Source of the DNA: Rhodocollybia butyracea
Taxonomy: Eukaryota; Basidiomycota; Agaricomycetes; Agaricales; Omphalotaceae
Length of the DNA stretch: 64,000 nt
Direction of reading: 5' to 3'
Assembly (NCBI GenBank): GCA_015501585.1
Contig: JADNRY010000013.1
Location: 434,001-498,000, forward strand
Shown here piece after piece: positions 23,596 to 37,069 of this stretch; within the stretch, counting starts at the first letter, position 1, and the number at the start of each line of letters is the position of its first letter. The position numbers were made by a program, and so were the translations under genes. Below the pieces are notes generated by a model. The model was not told the origin of the DNA. It saw nothing but the letters and a program-made list of their open reading frames with translations, and did no database searches.

Positions 23596-25068
23596 TCATC
23601 CGTCCTCGCGTATACCACCACGAGTAAAGCGGTCCACAGTCGCGAATTCACTCGTAAAGATTGCCCCACTAGATTGGTACACTGAACACCCAGGCGCAGT
23701 GATATCTCTAGAGTCTGTCGATCCAGCCAGATGCTGAAAAAATGTTAGAAGCAGGTCAACATGCTAATCAAAAATTTCAGAAGAACGCTCGGAACGACTT
23801 ACCAGAACGATTCGAGTAGAGAGGATGCTATGTAACACGGCTTGCAACCTAAAGATAATTAAATCTCTGACCAAAATTCATGCTCCAGAAGCGACATACT
23901 CAGCGCCTCCGGTTCGTATCTGGGGGATCTACGGATTCACGTCAGTTATCTGTGTCACTATTACAGTTTGAACACGCACTCCTTGCTGTAGCACTATCCC
24001 AATATTCATAAACCCTAAAACTATAGCGCAATAGGTTCCTACTCTCCTATTAATCCAACGAAAATACGAACCCAACATGAATGAAAAATACAGGACGCCT
24101 AAAAAAGGAAGTCATTGTAAACCTCTACTGTTATGATGTGGGGCTATCTTACCGTCTCTCCAAAGCGTATCGATGATCGGTGCACGTACCTGACTTGGAA
24201 TAGATCGACGCCATTTGATTATTTGGATCAAGGAGAGAGTCAACGTCACTGGAGAAATATGAGTATCCATCCCAGTCAGTTCCCTAAAAGAGGACTCAAA
24301 TACCGAATTCGTAAAGGATCGTTAAGACGTAAGGCACAACAAATCCTTGGTTGATATTGCTAATGCTTAGAGAACATATAGCTATGAACTCCGGGCCTGC
24401 TAAGGGCACCACTATCGAGCGGTGAATCATTCAACGAAGAGTGCAAAGCGAAAAACAGCGTACATACCACGAGTCGAGATTATGCTCTCTGCCACTATGA
24501 ACGCAGCAGGAATAACCGCAGCCTTCGGACAGGAGTCACCTCAGTGTATGGTTTCAAGTACAAGGACAAGTACGCACCACAGAAACGACAGCAAGCGTTA
24601 TTAGAATCTTCCTGCTTCTATTCCATATAGCCCAAGTTCTGACGGCGACAATAACTAATCACTCGAAATTAGCGGAAGTTGAAGACAAAGTGATGAGGGC
24701 ACACATTCTGACGCAATGATTGAAATGAGACGAAGGGCTATGAAAGTCAGTATAGGCTTGAATGATCTTGGACGGGCCCGAAACTCACCGTTAGCTGCAT
24801 TGTCTACAGCAGGCGAATCCGCGTTCTGCACGTGAGGAAAGCATTGTAAATCACTGAGAAATCAGATAAATATCTACTCACAGGCAGAGTGGTGAGTATT
24901 GTTGCAGTCATAACCCCATATCGAGCAATCATAAAAGCACAAGAGCTTATAGAAAGGCGTCGAGGTCTCCAGACGTATTTCACCTATTGTAATGTCACTA
25001 AAAACAACCTCGATGTGTGACGCATCGATACATACTTCATCCCAAACAGTCAAGCAATAGTCGTACAA
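23596..25068 (-). CDS. DUF6533 seven-transmembrane protein (5' end unresolved)
   Basis: Assembled from 13 short exons that splice to 273 codons plus stop with no frame break: 25068-25036, 24983-24882, 24825-24789, 24737-24705, 24654-24578, 24522-24468, 24411-24304, 24248-24153, 24098-24072, 24020-23980, 23928-23900, 23848-23803 and 23733-23596. The product has the family hallmark LYDYCLTVWDEVKYVW, then RYGVMTATILTTLP (TM2), VAVRTWAIWNRSRKILI, NQGFVVPYVLTILYEFV, RAPIIDTLWRDGVLYFSF and LQAVLHSILSTRIVLHL. A short hydrophilic tail follows. This family is expanded in mushrooms; its function is unknown, though the topology suggests a membrane receptor or sensor. A start exon near 25215 (ATGGACGGACGG) is possible, but I could not connect it in frame. 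Confidence 0.8.
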
Positions 25069-25652
25069 CTAAGCAATTATTCAACGCCTCGGAAAATTTG
25101 TTTGGTAAAAGCTCACAAAGAGTGCTGCGCAGGCATCTAAGAAACCAAGTTTAGGTACTGCCCACAGGAAAACATAAAGGAAGCTTGCAGATTATACCCT
25201 AAAATTTGCGAAAATGGTCAGCCTGAAAGCCCAGCTCCAGACAGAGACGAAGACTTACTTGACCCGTCCGTCCATTAGTGATACATTTAGATAGCTCTTG
25301 TAATTGGGAACCAGGCAAATTTACGGTGTTCATGAGTTCGATGCAAGAGCATCGAGGTCGTGGAAAGGAAGAAGGAACTCAAGGCCTTAAGGATTCCATA
25401 AGACCGGGCTCCTGTGAGCATCTTTTTCCTAAATTCATGCGAGATGCATACATATCACAGCGTTGACAACGACAACATTTGAATTAGATTCAGAATCAGA
25501 GCCTTGTTTTGACGGACCCTGGTAAATCGTGAGATATATTATGATACCCAGTAAATCAGCTGAAGGAGGCTGGGCGGTTGTTTATTGAGAATCTACAATG
25601 AAACATGATACTTGTATGGTAACAAACAAAAGTTTAAATCTATCAGTGGAAT
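25069..25652. other. DUF6533 5' region and MDH 3' flank
   Basis: The missing first exon or exons of the DUF6533 gene should lie at about 25080-25220. The peptide LGFLDACAALF directly before the first called exon looks like the end of TM1, but its upstream join is unclear. The plus-strand frame at 25278-25466 has no family motif. Confidence 0.4.
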
Positions 25653-27145
25653 TTACAGGTTAGACTTCTTGGGGAACGCAACACCCTAAACAATTAGTCA
25701 TGTCAGAATATCCCAGCTAAGGGAAGGAAAGTGACATACAGTTTGAATATTGTTCGTGAGCTCCGGAATCGCAGCTTCAATCAACTTCTTCTCCTCAGGA
25801 GTGATCTTGCCAAGGGAGTTGATCTTGATGACACCCTCAGCCTGTAAAGGAATGAAATTAGTCATGGATCATCGATATATGTATATATATGAATATCCTT
25901 ACCCCAAGTTCGACAGGAGCAGAGAAATATTCAATATCAGTTCCAATTTCCTTCTTGAGGGCTTCACCGCCAGCGGGATCGGCACTGAGATGTACAAAGC
26001 TAGGGGCAATGAGCCCTTTCTGTCCATTCAAGGCCTTGATCACCTTGACGGCGAACTCAGCTCCAGCGTAAGCCATGGAGAGTGTAGCTGATCCTGCACC
26101 ATCCTTAGCTTTGACGACTTCATCGCCACCAAACTGGATACGGTGGACAAGAGCGTCGAGCTTCTCGCCAGAGAACCCGCTGGGAAGAGGATGGGATGAT
26201 TGAGAGAGCAGCGGAACAATCTGGGAGAAGTAAGAAAACTCGCAGTACGGTATTCTATATGGCTAGCTTACAGTAACACCGCTGTGACCACCGACGACGG
26301 GAACGACGACATCAGCAGACTTGGAAAGATCGCCAATAGTTTCAGCGACAAATGTAGAGGCGCGAACAACATCGAGTGTGGTGACACCAAAGATTCTGCA
26401 GAATGGTAAAGGGTCGCTTTTCAAAAAATATCCGGTCAATAACTCGCCTTTTGGGGTCGAAAACATTATACTTCTTGAACACTTCTGCGACTATAGGGAC
26501 CGTGGAGTTTACGGGGTTGGAGATGACAAGTACGAACGCCTTCGGAGCAACGGTAGCAATGCCAGTGGCAAGACCTTCTACGATGCCTGCGTTGATCTAA
26601 GATTGATGTTAGATATACAGTTAGAGGTCTTCATATTGTATATCCACCTTGAAAAGATCATCTCTAACTCGATGAATTGTTTAGAGACCTGTTTTAGACT
26701 GATGCGCCAAACTTACCTTGTCATCTAAGGAAAACAGCCATTAGACAAAAAAGAGGATAAGCACAAATATCGTTCGCTCACGCCGGGTTTCCGCGGCACT
26801 CCAGCGGGTATGATCACGACTTGGGCACCAGTTAAGGCTTTCTTCAATCCGTCGTCGGGTGGAAGGTAACCAACCACCTTGGCTGGGGTCGCGATATGAG
26901 AAAGATCTGCTGCGACTCCGGGTGTGTTCACGATATCATAGAGACTGAGCTTTAGTACAACAACAGGTCAGAAACTAGCAAGATCGCAGAAATCGAGGAA
27001 AGTATACCTCGGTGATGAGGGGATTGCACTTTAAGAGAAGGGATAACGGTTGACCAATACCGCCTTTACATGATGAATAGTTGTAAGGCTATACGAAGGA
27101 GGCTGACGATTTACCTGCAGCACCGAGAACGACAGCTTTGACCAT
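25653..27145 (-). CDS. Malate dehydrogenase (NAD), cytosolic-type N terminus
   Basis: Starts at the ATG 27143-27145 ([20 protein letters not shown]) and ends at 25653-25655. The Rossmann NAD loop GAAGGIGQ comes at once with no presequence. Then [32 protein letters not shown] (substrate-binding Arg), [36 protein letters not shown] with the catalytic His, and [17 protein letters not shown]. The enzyme interconverts malate and oxaloacetate. The lack of a presequence suggests cytosol. The C terminus KSNL is not a canonical PTS1, so a peroxisomal role is not supported. At least eight GT-AG introns split the gene and no frame break was seen. Confidence 0.92.
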
Positions 27146-28293
27146 TTTCTTACGCGGATAGGTGGATATGAGGGTAAAAGACAAAGTTTGTTATCCGCAA
27201 CCTTCCGCAACCAGTACATGGGTTTCACGTGATACTTACTAGAATTTCAAATTTGATTGAAGTGATTGGTCCGGGCCGAATTATTTCCACCGCCCACGAT
27301 ACACTAATGATACGTATTGTCTTTTCATTTCTCCACCTCGGAGAAGTTTCAATCTGTGCTTCGTATCGAACATCGGGCACAATAGAGCTCTACTTGAGCT
27401 TTCCAGTAACGATATTGCATGCTCAAACAGTGCTACAACAACCTACACAAGTTACGAGTGACTTATCTCCTCCATTTTAACATCAAGGTTGTTACAAGAG
27501 TTCGAGCGGCGATTTCTAGCGATTTCCTCGTCAGTTAAATGTTGCGTTCTATCTCCGATAACGGAAATCGTCTTCGGCTCAGAACAGCAAGACTCAGGAG
27601 CCAGTACTCAGTACTCAACTCCATCGGTTAACTTGGATCAAGAAATTTTCACTGACATCATGATAACGATGAGCGTACCCACTCTTTGCATCCCGAGTCC
27701 GGAGACGAAAAACTAACTCTTCGTTTGCTTCCTCTACGACCTTATTCGGGCTTCTTAACTAATCATCGATGGCTGTGGTAAAAATCTCGTCTTTTTGTCA
27801 TTCAGTAATCCTCACCCTCCACAGAGAATGCGGTTATCTCGGTCATTGATCAGATATTGTGCTATTAGTACATGAAGTTACTGGAGCAACATAATAAGTA
27901 TTAATACTAATGCCCAGACAACTTAATCCCCCCATTTCAAGTTCAACACTATGTGTCTTCCTCAACCGCCGCTTCGATGGACAATCTTCAAATAACAGGG
28001 TACAACAAGGATGATAGACTAGCCGAGAATTAAATATCCACTACGACGGAGATGCTCAGCTCTCGTTATTTCGTTTTTGATGGGCAGGCATTGAAGGCCT
28101 ATTCACTTTGTGTCTTGTACTTAGTACTAAGGTTTGCTTTATGCAGTATGCGACAGTAGTGGTTCCAACAGTGCCTTTACTTCGGTCAGAGGGCATGTTT
28201 AGCCCGAGGAGAACACTTGAGGACTGCATCAATTCCTTTCGATTCGGCCGCTTGCAACAACGTTACGCGTTACGGGAGGACGAGACGTGCATG
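27146..28293. other. Intergenic, upstream of malate dehydrogenase
   Basis: 1.15 kb. MDH promoter on the right flank of its start. Plus-strand frames at 27229-27480, 27489-27716 and 28108-28365 show no recognisable motif and no splice chain, and were not called. Confidence 0.4.
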
Positions 28294-29572
28294 CTACCAA
28301 GAGTGATGTCCACCGCTAACCAAGATACTACAAAGATATGCTTTAGATACAATTGCTCCGACTGAACTTGATAAACATAAACTCACTCTGATCCAGTACA
28401 AAATGTAGAAGCATCGCTCGCTAGCCAGGCTACTACGCCTCGTACCTCATCTGTTCTGCCAATACGTCCAAGAGGATTCAAGCCGCTCCACTTTTCCAAC
28501 AAGTGTGGCCGTTTATCCAGAAATTGCGCAGTCATCCTGTGAGAATACATCCGTAAATATGGAAATGTCGAACCAGTAACGCAACTTACTGAGTGTATAT
28601 GTGTCCTGGCGAAAGCGAGTTGACGCGTATACCCTCTTCTCCAAGCTCACAGGCCATACTGCGAGCCATCTGAAGCACAGCGGACTTGCTCGAATTATAC
28701 GATACCCATGCATGGCCCTGTAGTCATCCAAGGTCAACATTTTTTTATAGTACTGGAAAGATACTTGCATGATTCGTGATGCTTCCACTCATCGATGCAA
28801 TCAAGATAATACTACCTTTGTTTCCAAAGCGCCGCATTTGACGACCTGCAGCCTGTGCAGTGAACAGCACTCCGTTTACATTAACGTTCATCACCTATTT
28901 TGAATAAAAGAAGATCAAGAAGAAGAACGGACGTGGCTTGTCAACCTCACCTCTCTAAATTCATCAGCAGGATACTCCAAAGCATCTTGCTCGGGTTTCA
29001 AAATCCCAGCAGCAGCAATACAAACATCCATTCTCCCTTCTTTGTCCCCGACTTTCTCGACACTATCCCATACTGCTTTCTGACGGTAAGTCAGAAAACG
29101 TGAGAAGAATCCAAGACTTGAAATCACTAACTTGGTCTGTCACATCGACGTTGATGTATTCCAATCTCGAACTATGTTCCATTCGCTTCACATAGTCTCT
29201 CACGGCGTTCCATTCCTCTGTCGGCTCCTTGTGAATATCAAGGCAGTAAACTGCTCGAGCGCCTGCTTCACACAATGCCATGGCCATCTCCAACCCAAGG
29301 CCTCTTGCACCTCCAGACACGATACCGACGCGATCAGTCAGTTTGAATTCGTCAAGAATTTTTGGTCGAGGGATGAAGCTCGAATCTGATTTAGCATTCA
29401 ATGCAGCCTCGACGCCTATGGGGGCCAGTGGGGAGACGGATTGTGCTCCTTTGGACGCAAAAGACCTTGTATATATCCTGTTTGCTCTTGACAGGGTGGA
29501 TACCTGCGGAAGGGCTCTTCGTAAGAGAGCAGCACGGATAGACATCTGCTGCAGGGCTCTTGTGAGAGGCAT
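28294..29572 (-). CDS. Short-chain dehydrogenase/reductase, tandem copy 1
   Basis: Classical SDR with an N-terminal extension rich in Arg/Ser (MPLTRALQQMSIRAALLRR) that resembles a mitochondrial presequence. The cofactor motif is SGGARGLGLEMA, then CLDIHKEP, a VDVTDQ acidic turn, AAAGILKPEQ, SIILIASMSGS with the catalytic Ser, VSYNSSKSAVLQMARSMACE with Tyr-x-x-x-Lys, and NSLSPGHIYTQM. The last exon encodes DILVSGGHHSW and the stop at 28294-28296. Members close to this sequence reduce ketoses or oxidise polyols (sorbose reductase, arabinitol or mannitol dehydrogenase types); the substrate is not determined. One intron (28718-28768) is GC-AG. Copy 2 lies 600 nt downstream on the same strand. 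Confidence 0.88.
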
Positions 29573-30177
29573 CGTTAAGGAACTATTGTGATAGTCTGGG
29601 CTATTTGTAGTGTGTGGCAGGCGCTTTATTTACTCGGTTTATGTCTCAGCTGACCCCGGCCAAAAATGATAGAGATTACGTGCAAACGTTCGAAAGTTGA
29701 TTTATATCAGACCTCAGCTGAGCTCAGTGCAACGCGCCAGACTCGAGGCAAGTGACAAATACGAACCTCTCGACTCAAGATCTTTTACCTAATTGAGTCT
29801 GATTGGACTCGCTTTGACTTTGGAAATCTTGGGTTGATGGCGATAATGTCCCTGAGACTTCGATTGTTAAACTTCAAACTTCAAGCTCAAGTTAAGGATC
29901 ATATGAGTGCAACTACAACTCGTTATCGTCTCCATAATTCGCTACTCATACTTCTCGCCCATTTGCACCTTCATTGAATCCAGATCTAGTCCAGTATGTG
30001 GTGATTACTTCTCGTATACAAGCCACTGCTAGCCAATGTTTCCTTTGGTTCCAGCCTTATTGGCAGCTGTACCTTTTTCCTTTCAGTTTCTCATAGCTGA
30101 ACTAATGAACTACACTGGTACTGTCATGTCTGCTTGCAAAAACGATGTCATCATTACAACCAACTACTGCGAGAATG
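29573..30177. other. Spacer between the two SDR copies
   Basis: 605 nt holding the copy-1 promoter and the copy-2 3' flank. No gene recognised. Confidence 0.4.
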
Positions 30178-31439
30178 CTACCAAGCCTGATGCCCACCAC
30201 AAACCATAATACTACCAAGGCATATTCTTAGCTGAGTCTTCTCCTAGATGTGACTTGGAAACTCACTCCGATCCAGTACAAAACGTAGAAGCGTCGCTTG
30301 ATAGCCAGGCTACCACACCTCGCAACTCATCTGATCTGCCAATCCGCCCAAGCGGATACAAGCTGTTCCATTTTTCTAATAGCTCTGGCCGTGTGTTGAG
30401 GAATTGTTTCGTCATTCTGTTAACAGTTTGATTATCAGGCTTGAACCGAATCACTGGCGCTCCCTACTGGGTGTATATGTGTCCTGGTGAAAGCGAATTG
30501 ACGCGTATTCCCTCTTCTCCGAGCTCACAAGCCATACTACGAGCCATCTGAAGCACAGCGGACTTGCTCGAGTTATATGATATCCACGCATGGCCCTATA
30601 ATCGTCCATCGTCAACATTCTTTTGTCACTAGTGCTGGAGAGACACTTGCTCGGTTCGCGATGCTTCCACTCAACGACGCAATCAAGATAATACTACCTT
30701 TGTTTCCGAAACGCCGCATTTGACGGCCTGCGGCCTGCGCAGTGAACAGCACTCCGTTTACATTGATGTTCATTACCTATTTTGAATAAAAGATCACGAA
30801 AAAGAGCGGACGTTGCTTGTCAACCTCACCTCTCTAAATTCATCAGCAGGATACTCCAAAGCATCTTGCTCGGGTTTCAAAATCCCAGCAGCAGCAATAC
30901 AAACATCCATTCTCCCTTCTTTGTCCCCGACTTTCTCTACACTATCCCATACCGCTTTCTGACGATAAATCAGAAAACGTGAGAAGAATCCAAGACTCGG
31001 AATCACTAACTTGGTCCGTCACATCGATGTTGATGTATTCCAATCTCGAACTATGTTCCATGCGCTTCACATAGTCCCTCACGGCGTTCCATTCCTCTGT
31101 TGGCTCCTTGTGAATATCAAGGCAATAAACTGCCCGAGCTCCTGCTTCACACAATGTCATGGCCATTTCCAACCCTAGGCCTCTTGCACCTCCGGACACA
31201 ATACCGACGCGATCAGTCAGTTTGAACTCGTCAAAAATCTTTGGTCGAGGGATGAAGCTCGAATCTGACTTAGCATTCAATGCGGCTTCGACGCCTATGG
31301 GTGCCAGTGGGGAGATGGATTGTGCTCCCTGGGACGCAAAAGACCTTGTATATATCCTGTTTGCTCTTGACACCTGCGGAAAGGCTCGTAAGAGAGCAGG
31401 ACGGATGGAAATTTGGTGTAGGGCTCTTGTGAGAGACAT
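30178..31439 (-). CDS. Short-chain dehydrogenase/reductase, tandem copy 2
   Basis: Paralogue of the gene at 28294-29572 with the same exon layout. The N-terminal extension (MSLTRALHQISIRPALLRAF) is shorter by a few residues; the cofactor loop SGGARGLGLEMA and the active-site ISYNSSKSAV stretch are kept. The last exon encodes DIMVCGGHQAW, stop at 30178-30180. The GC-AG intron is conserved at the same place (30596-30650). The intron just before MTKQFLNTRPELL has donor GTAGGG and acceptor AACAG, so it stays spliceable although its sequence has diverged from copy 1. No stop or frameshift was found, so both copies appear functional. Substrate as uncertain as for copy 1. Confidence 0.86.
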
Positions 31440-32531
31440 CGTTAAGGGAATATTGAGTATTGTAGGTATGGTAAGCCATTTATCTAGTCGGTAAACGTCT
31501 CAGCTGACCCGTGGCCAAAAGTAACCTATTAGGTGCAAAACTTCGAAACAGAGCTCACCTGAGCTCAGAACTACGACTGCAGTACGTCTCCCCGGATATC
31601 TATAAGTCAAGTGGTAAATTATCAGTCAGCTCTTTAACACATAAGTGGTGCAAAACTTCTTGCCCTACCTGGTCGATTATGCTTGCTTTGACATTTGATC
31701 TTTCCTATCTCCTAAGAATGGTTCAATGTCTGCCTCGAATACAGAAAAAAAATACATCTCACAGGTTATAATGCTTGTGCAGTTCGGCGATACTTAACAC
31801 TTCGCCCGTCTTTCTCATCGACTCGCCTGTGCTTCGAGTCTTGACGGAAATCGGACACGTCTAGAATGTCGTGGTTATCTGTGAGAAGCCGAGGATATCC
31901 TTGTAAGAGCTTGGGGCCAGGTAGACATCAGAACTTATTTCATACTTGGCCTGTCCTGTTGGGGGCATACTTATCTCGCAGCGACGATCACAGGAGATCC
32001 AGAACCACAAAGGAATACATACCTCGAAGACTCAGCCGTCGAGCGCACTAGCACTAGTCACCACTCCGAGTCGTCTTGCACTTCGGCTCCTCAGCTCGAC
32101 AGGATTCATCCCCTCGACTTTGCTTCTGCTTATCTTCATCGACTTGGGTGCGCGCAGATTTGTTTTACAACTCCGAGGCGAGGCCTACCCTGCGTAAGTA
32201 TTCAAAACCGTCTTGGGAGTAAATGGTACCATCTGAGCGTATCTTGAGTTGATTGGGGATTGGGGATGATAGAATGGGGCGCGATGCTAGCTTTGATAGC
32301 GAAGAGTTTTGGACAGTGACTAAAGCAACGGTAAGAGACGGTAAGACGGCAGAATCCGCAACTTCGGCCGCATTAACTTCGCGATAAAAATGATACCAAG
32401 CGGTGAAAAGCGGTGAGGCTGGATGGTTGGTAACGTTCTAGTACTCCTATCGAACTTGTAGGGCATTTTCGGGCGAATGAACGTGGGTCTAGACCGATTT
32501 GGTGTGACAAAGCGCGACTTAATCCGATTAT
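31440..32531. other. Divergent upstream region, SDR copy 2 and gpd
   Basis: About 1.1 kb with no supported gene. Plus-strand frames at 31511-31771, 31866-32051 and 31946-32197 lack family motifs and overlap in different frames. The right end merges into the gpd promoter. Confidence 0.4.
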
Positions 32532-32610
32532 CTATAAAAGGATCAATGATTCATTAAATCTTTTCCTTGTTCCACCACCTTCTACATCTCATCCATCCCA
32601 TAAAACAACA
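32532..32610 (+). promoter_or_regulatory. gpd core promoter: TATA box and CT-rich leader
   Basis: TATAAAAG at 32532-32539 lies 79 nt before the gpd ATG. It is followed by a pyrimidine-rich run (about 32558-32600), the usual sign of a strongly transcribed fungal glycolytic gene. Confidence 0.7.
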
Positions 32611-34050
<1,440 letters not shown>

Positions 34051-34225
34051 GCAACTGTTGATGAATAAAAAAGAACAAACTTGCTACATCTTTATAGACA
34101 CCTTTTCACAAAAGAAAGTATCATAGAAACTCTGCTGTACTATCCTCTTCAAATATAATGGCCTTTCAATTGCTCAGAGTTGAGACGTTCATAGGAATAA
34201 GTACGTACTACAAGCTACTACAAGC

Positions 34226-35978
34226 CTATCGCTCCGATTGGTGAACACTAAAGTTCTCTTGGAACTTTGAGCGCATTATCAGGGGAGAATGAGGTAGTAC
34301 AACCACCTCCGGGGAGCTTTTTGGAGATTTAAATTTGTGATGTCGGGGGCTGGTACGGCTATAACCATTTGCATGTCGGTCCCCACTTCCTCTATAGCCA
34401 TCCTTGTAGCCATCCTTTTGTCTATCCTCGTCCCTGTAACTACCCCCAGAATCACCCCAGCTATACATATACTTCCTCTGACTCGCATCACTCGACCTAC
34501 CCGCCTGGAACGAAGGCGGATATCGAGAACGAGACAAATGTCGGTATGAAGAGGGTGCCGGGATCGTTGGGAGGGAATTTACCGGCATTACTGGTGTACT
34601 TGTGGAGGAATACGTCGGCTCGTGCTGTCTCACAGTTCGTCGCGGATAGACAGGCTGCTCAGGGCTCCTACTACTGCTCGGGTATCTCTCTCGATCTCGT
34701 CCTTGGTCTCGATCACGCAATTGAGAGGCGTAGTTGTTCTGAAAACGTGGAGTTTGTCCATTTTTCTGGCTATAATCATGATAGTAAGAAGATGGAGGAT
34801 GGTGGGTTTCGCGATGGGCGTTTTCGTGATATTGGGTAAAAGTTTGAGAATGGGGAGGTGGATAACGCCGAGCAGAGTAGTGGTGTTCTGGATTAGGTAT
34901 CGCAAACGGAATGACGGGAGGTTCCAGTTGTTCATCATCCCTGTCGTATGGGGTAGTAGCAAAACGGGCGTAGATAGGAGGAATTCCATCGGCTGGCGGT
35001 AGGGATGGTACAGGTGGTTGCTTTGGTCCTGGCATGTCATTAGGATAATCTTTTCTCGTAGATTTCTTACCACCGTCGCGTCGACGGTGATGTCGTGAAG
35101 GTGAACGTTGACGATGCTTGCTCCAGCTCCGACTACGTTTCTCCGTTGAAGGTGGTGGCTTGTGTAAAACATGTCCAGTTTGCCTCTGGTGTTGTAGAGG
35201 CTTTTCAAATGTTAGATGTTGTTCATCGGGACCGTAGCGATGAGAACGCCGTCCTCGGTCTCGGTCGATTTTGTGTTCGTATAAGCTGGAAGATGCGGAA
35301 GTGTATTTGATGCTGTGTCGAGAACTCTTCTTTCTGGGGGATCTTCGACGCTGCGGAAAAAACTCCTCAGCATATGTGATACGAGTAGAACGTGACTGTA
35401 CCTTTGTATGCCTGTTGCTCGACGAGCTCCGGGATGCACTTGGCTCAACTCGTTCTATTATGGACGACAGAGCTTTTACCTGAGATCGATTTAAGTCTGT
35501 AACAAAATCTCAAAAATCAATACTCACCGTCCGGGCAAAAAGAGACGGAGGTGGCCCCGGAACGATACTATCTTGCTCGTCAGCCGGTCTGAGCATCTTT
35601 TGTTTGCGGGCTTCATCCAAAGCGGTCTAAACTCTTTTATTAGTCCAAAGCAGTCAGTCAAAGAACAGGGCAAACCTGGACATCTTCATAGAGTGCTTCA
35701 GTATTCTTACAGAATTCTTCGGGCCTTTGTCGACCTTTGGTTAATTTGTTGAGAACCGGAGCGACACTGAACAAACTAGACAAGAAATTTGAGATAAGTA
35801 CCACCAAGCAATGATTTACATACTGTGCCCATCGACTATCAAGTATTCTGAGCTGCGAAGCTAATGAATTCCGGTGTTGGTGTATCGTATCCGAGGCATT
35901 GCGAAGATGAACATGGCCGGCCTGTACAATGGGGAAAGATTGTTTGGCTCGCGGAATGTCGATGATGGGAGGAGGCAT
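34226..35978 (-). CDS. Uncharacterised Ser/Arg-rich disordered protein
   Basis: Five exons in one continuous frame, from the ATG at 35976-35978 to the stop at 34226-34228. The N-terminal about 130 residues look folded and helical (AGHVHLRNASDTIHQHRNSL, then APVLNKLTKGRQRPEEFC and YEDVQTALDEARKQKM). The rest is basic and disordered: RRRSPRKKSSRHS, KRSRSWSKHRQRSPSRHHRR, many RDRD/RER units, then Pro/Tyr-rich sequence. I do not recognise a family. The Ser/Arg composition recalls splicing-associated proteins, but no RRM or zinc finger is present, so function is open. It is convergent with gpd and runs divergently from POP5, with 114 nt between their ATGs. Confidence 0.7.
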
Positions 35979-36092
35979 GGTTCAAGTCATTTCGCTAACT
36001 GTTAGTCTGTCGGTGTATGAACACGAGGCAATATAAGTAAAGGGTCATGGTAATGAATTGTAATTGACGCCCAAGTTTTCTTCATCACCACA

Positions 36093-36783
36093 ATGGTGCG
36101 CTTCAAGGTAATTTTCTGTATTTCTTTCCAAATTCTCTTCTGAAAAGTTCTAGAGAACCGTTGGCTTCTAGTTGAATTCATACCTACATCCTCATCAGCA
36201 TCCATACTATCAATACCTGACACCAACCCCAATCTCGATTCCGATGGAAAACAGATCTTCGCAGCGCTGAAGAAGAGTGTTCTCAGTCATTACGGGACGT
36301 TGGATGGGGTGCTGTGGGTTTATCTTTGACTGGTGCGTATCTGGCATTATCGTACTCAACCACGTTGGATAATCAACCCTTACCAGTCAAGTACTACTCA
36401 CCAGTAACAAATATTTGTATAATAGGCGTTGGTCGTGAACACCACAAAATAGCCTGGGGAGCTGTTACAATGCTTTCGGATATCGATAGGGTCAAATGTA
36501 TACCCCATGTTATTCACGTATCAGGTCAGCTTTCTTCCAGACACTACAGAAATAGGCTGATCTCTCTGATCGTAGGAACGATTAAACAGGTCCAGCTCGC
36601 CGCTATTGCACACAATCGGGAAGTAATTGCCAGACATCGGGCTCAGGCCAACGCTCCTGGTTTGTATCCACTCATATTCATGTCCGACCCTTAGCTGACA
36701 CAGTATCTTTAGTTGCTTACCGCGATTCGTATGACGCGTATCTTAACTCAAGTGTTCAGGATATCGAGGGGTTACAAGATTGA
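36093..36783 (+). CDS. POP5: RNase P/MRP subunit POP5 (frameshifted as sequenced)
   Basis: POP5 is a protein subunit of nuclear RNase P and RNase MRP, which process tRNA and rRNA precursors. The N terminus MVRFKNRWLLVEFIPT is diagnostic; the first five codons form exon 1 and the intron ends at TAGAG before NRW. Later exons give VKYYSPVTNICIIGVGREHH, KIAWGAVTMLSDID, SGTIKQVQLAAIAHNREVI and a C-terminal VAYRDSYDAYLNSS. Between KKSVLSHYG and the expected DVGWGAVGLSLT the frame slips by one base at the GGG run 36294-36296; as sequenced, translation stops soon after. This looks like a one-base loss from GGGG. Either a sequencing error or a true disruption; I favour error, because the rest is well kept. 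Confidence 0.82.
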
Positions 36784-37069
36784 ATGACTCTATGTAGTTC
36801 GTTCACATATATTGGAGTTCGTAAAGTACAGCACGATAGCAAGGAACATAGCAACAAAGAATACAGAAGTGAATAAGTTCAAGACAAAGGATTTAAATAT
36901 ATATCGATCTTTGGGTAAGTGCATTTGGAACACATAAGGAGGGTGTACTACTACAAAGCGGCAAAACATAGAAAAAGATAAGTCCTATGAGACATGATTG
37001 GGATATATATCTGAGACGGTCAGAAATCAAAGTCCAAGAGAGTAGTATCAAGAACTCTTGTCTCAACAC

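Noticed and set aside
24301..24411. Possible 20-nt intron in the DUF6533 gene
   Set aside because: Too short to splice; a 54-nt intron ending at the CTCCAG acceptor gives the expected LYEFVTLTL join.
25653..25665. Malate dehydrogenase C terminus SNL as a peroxisomal signal
   Set aside because: It lacks the basic middle residue of a canonical PTS1, so targeting is not claimed.
34369..35002. Plus-strand frames opposite the Ser/Arg-rich gene
   Set aside because: Antisense shadows in several frames without family motifs; the minus-strand exon chain explains the sequence.
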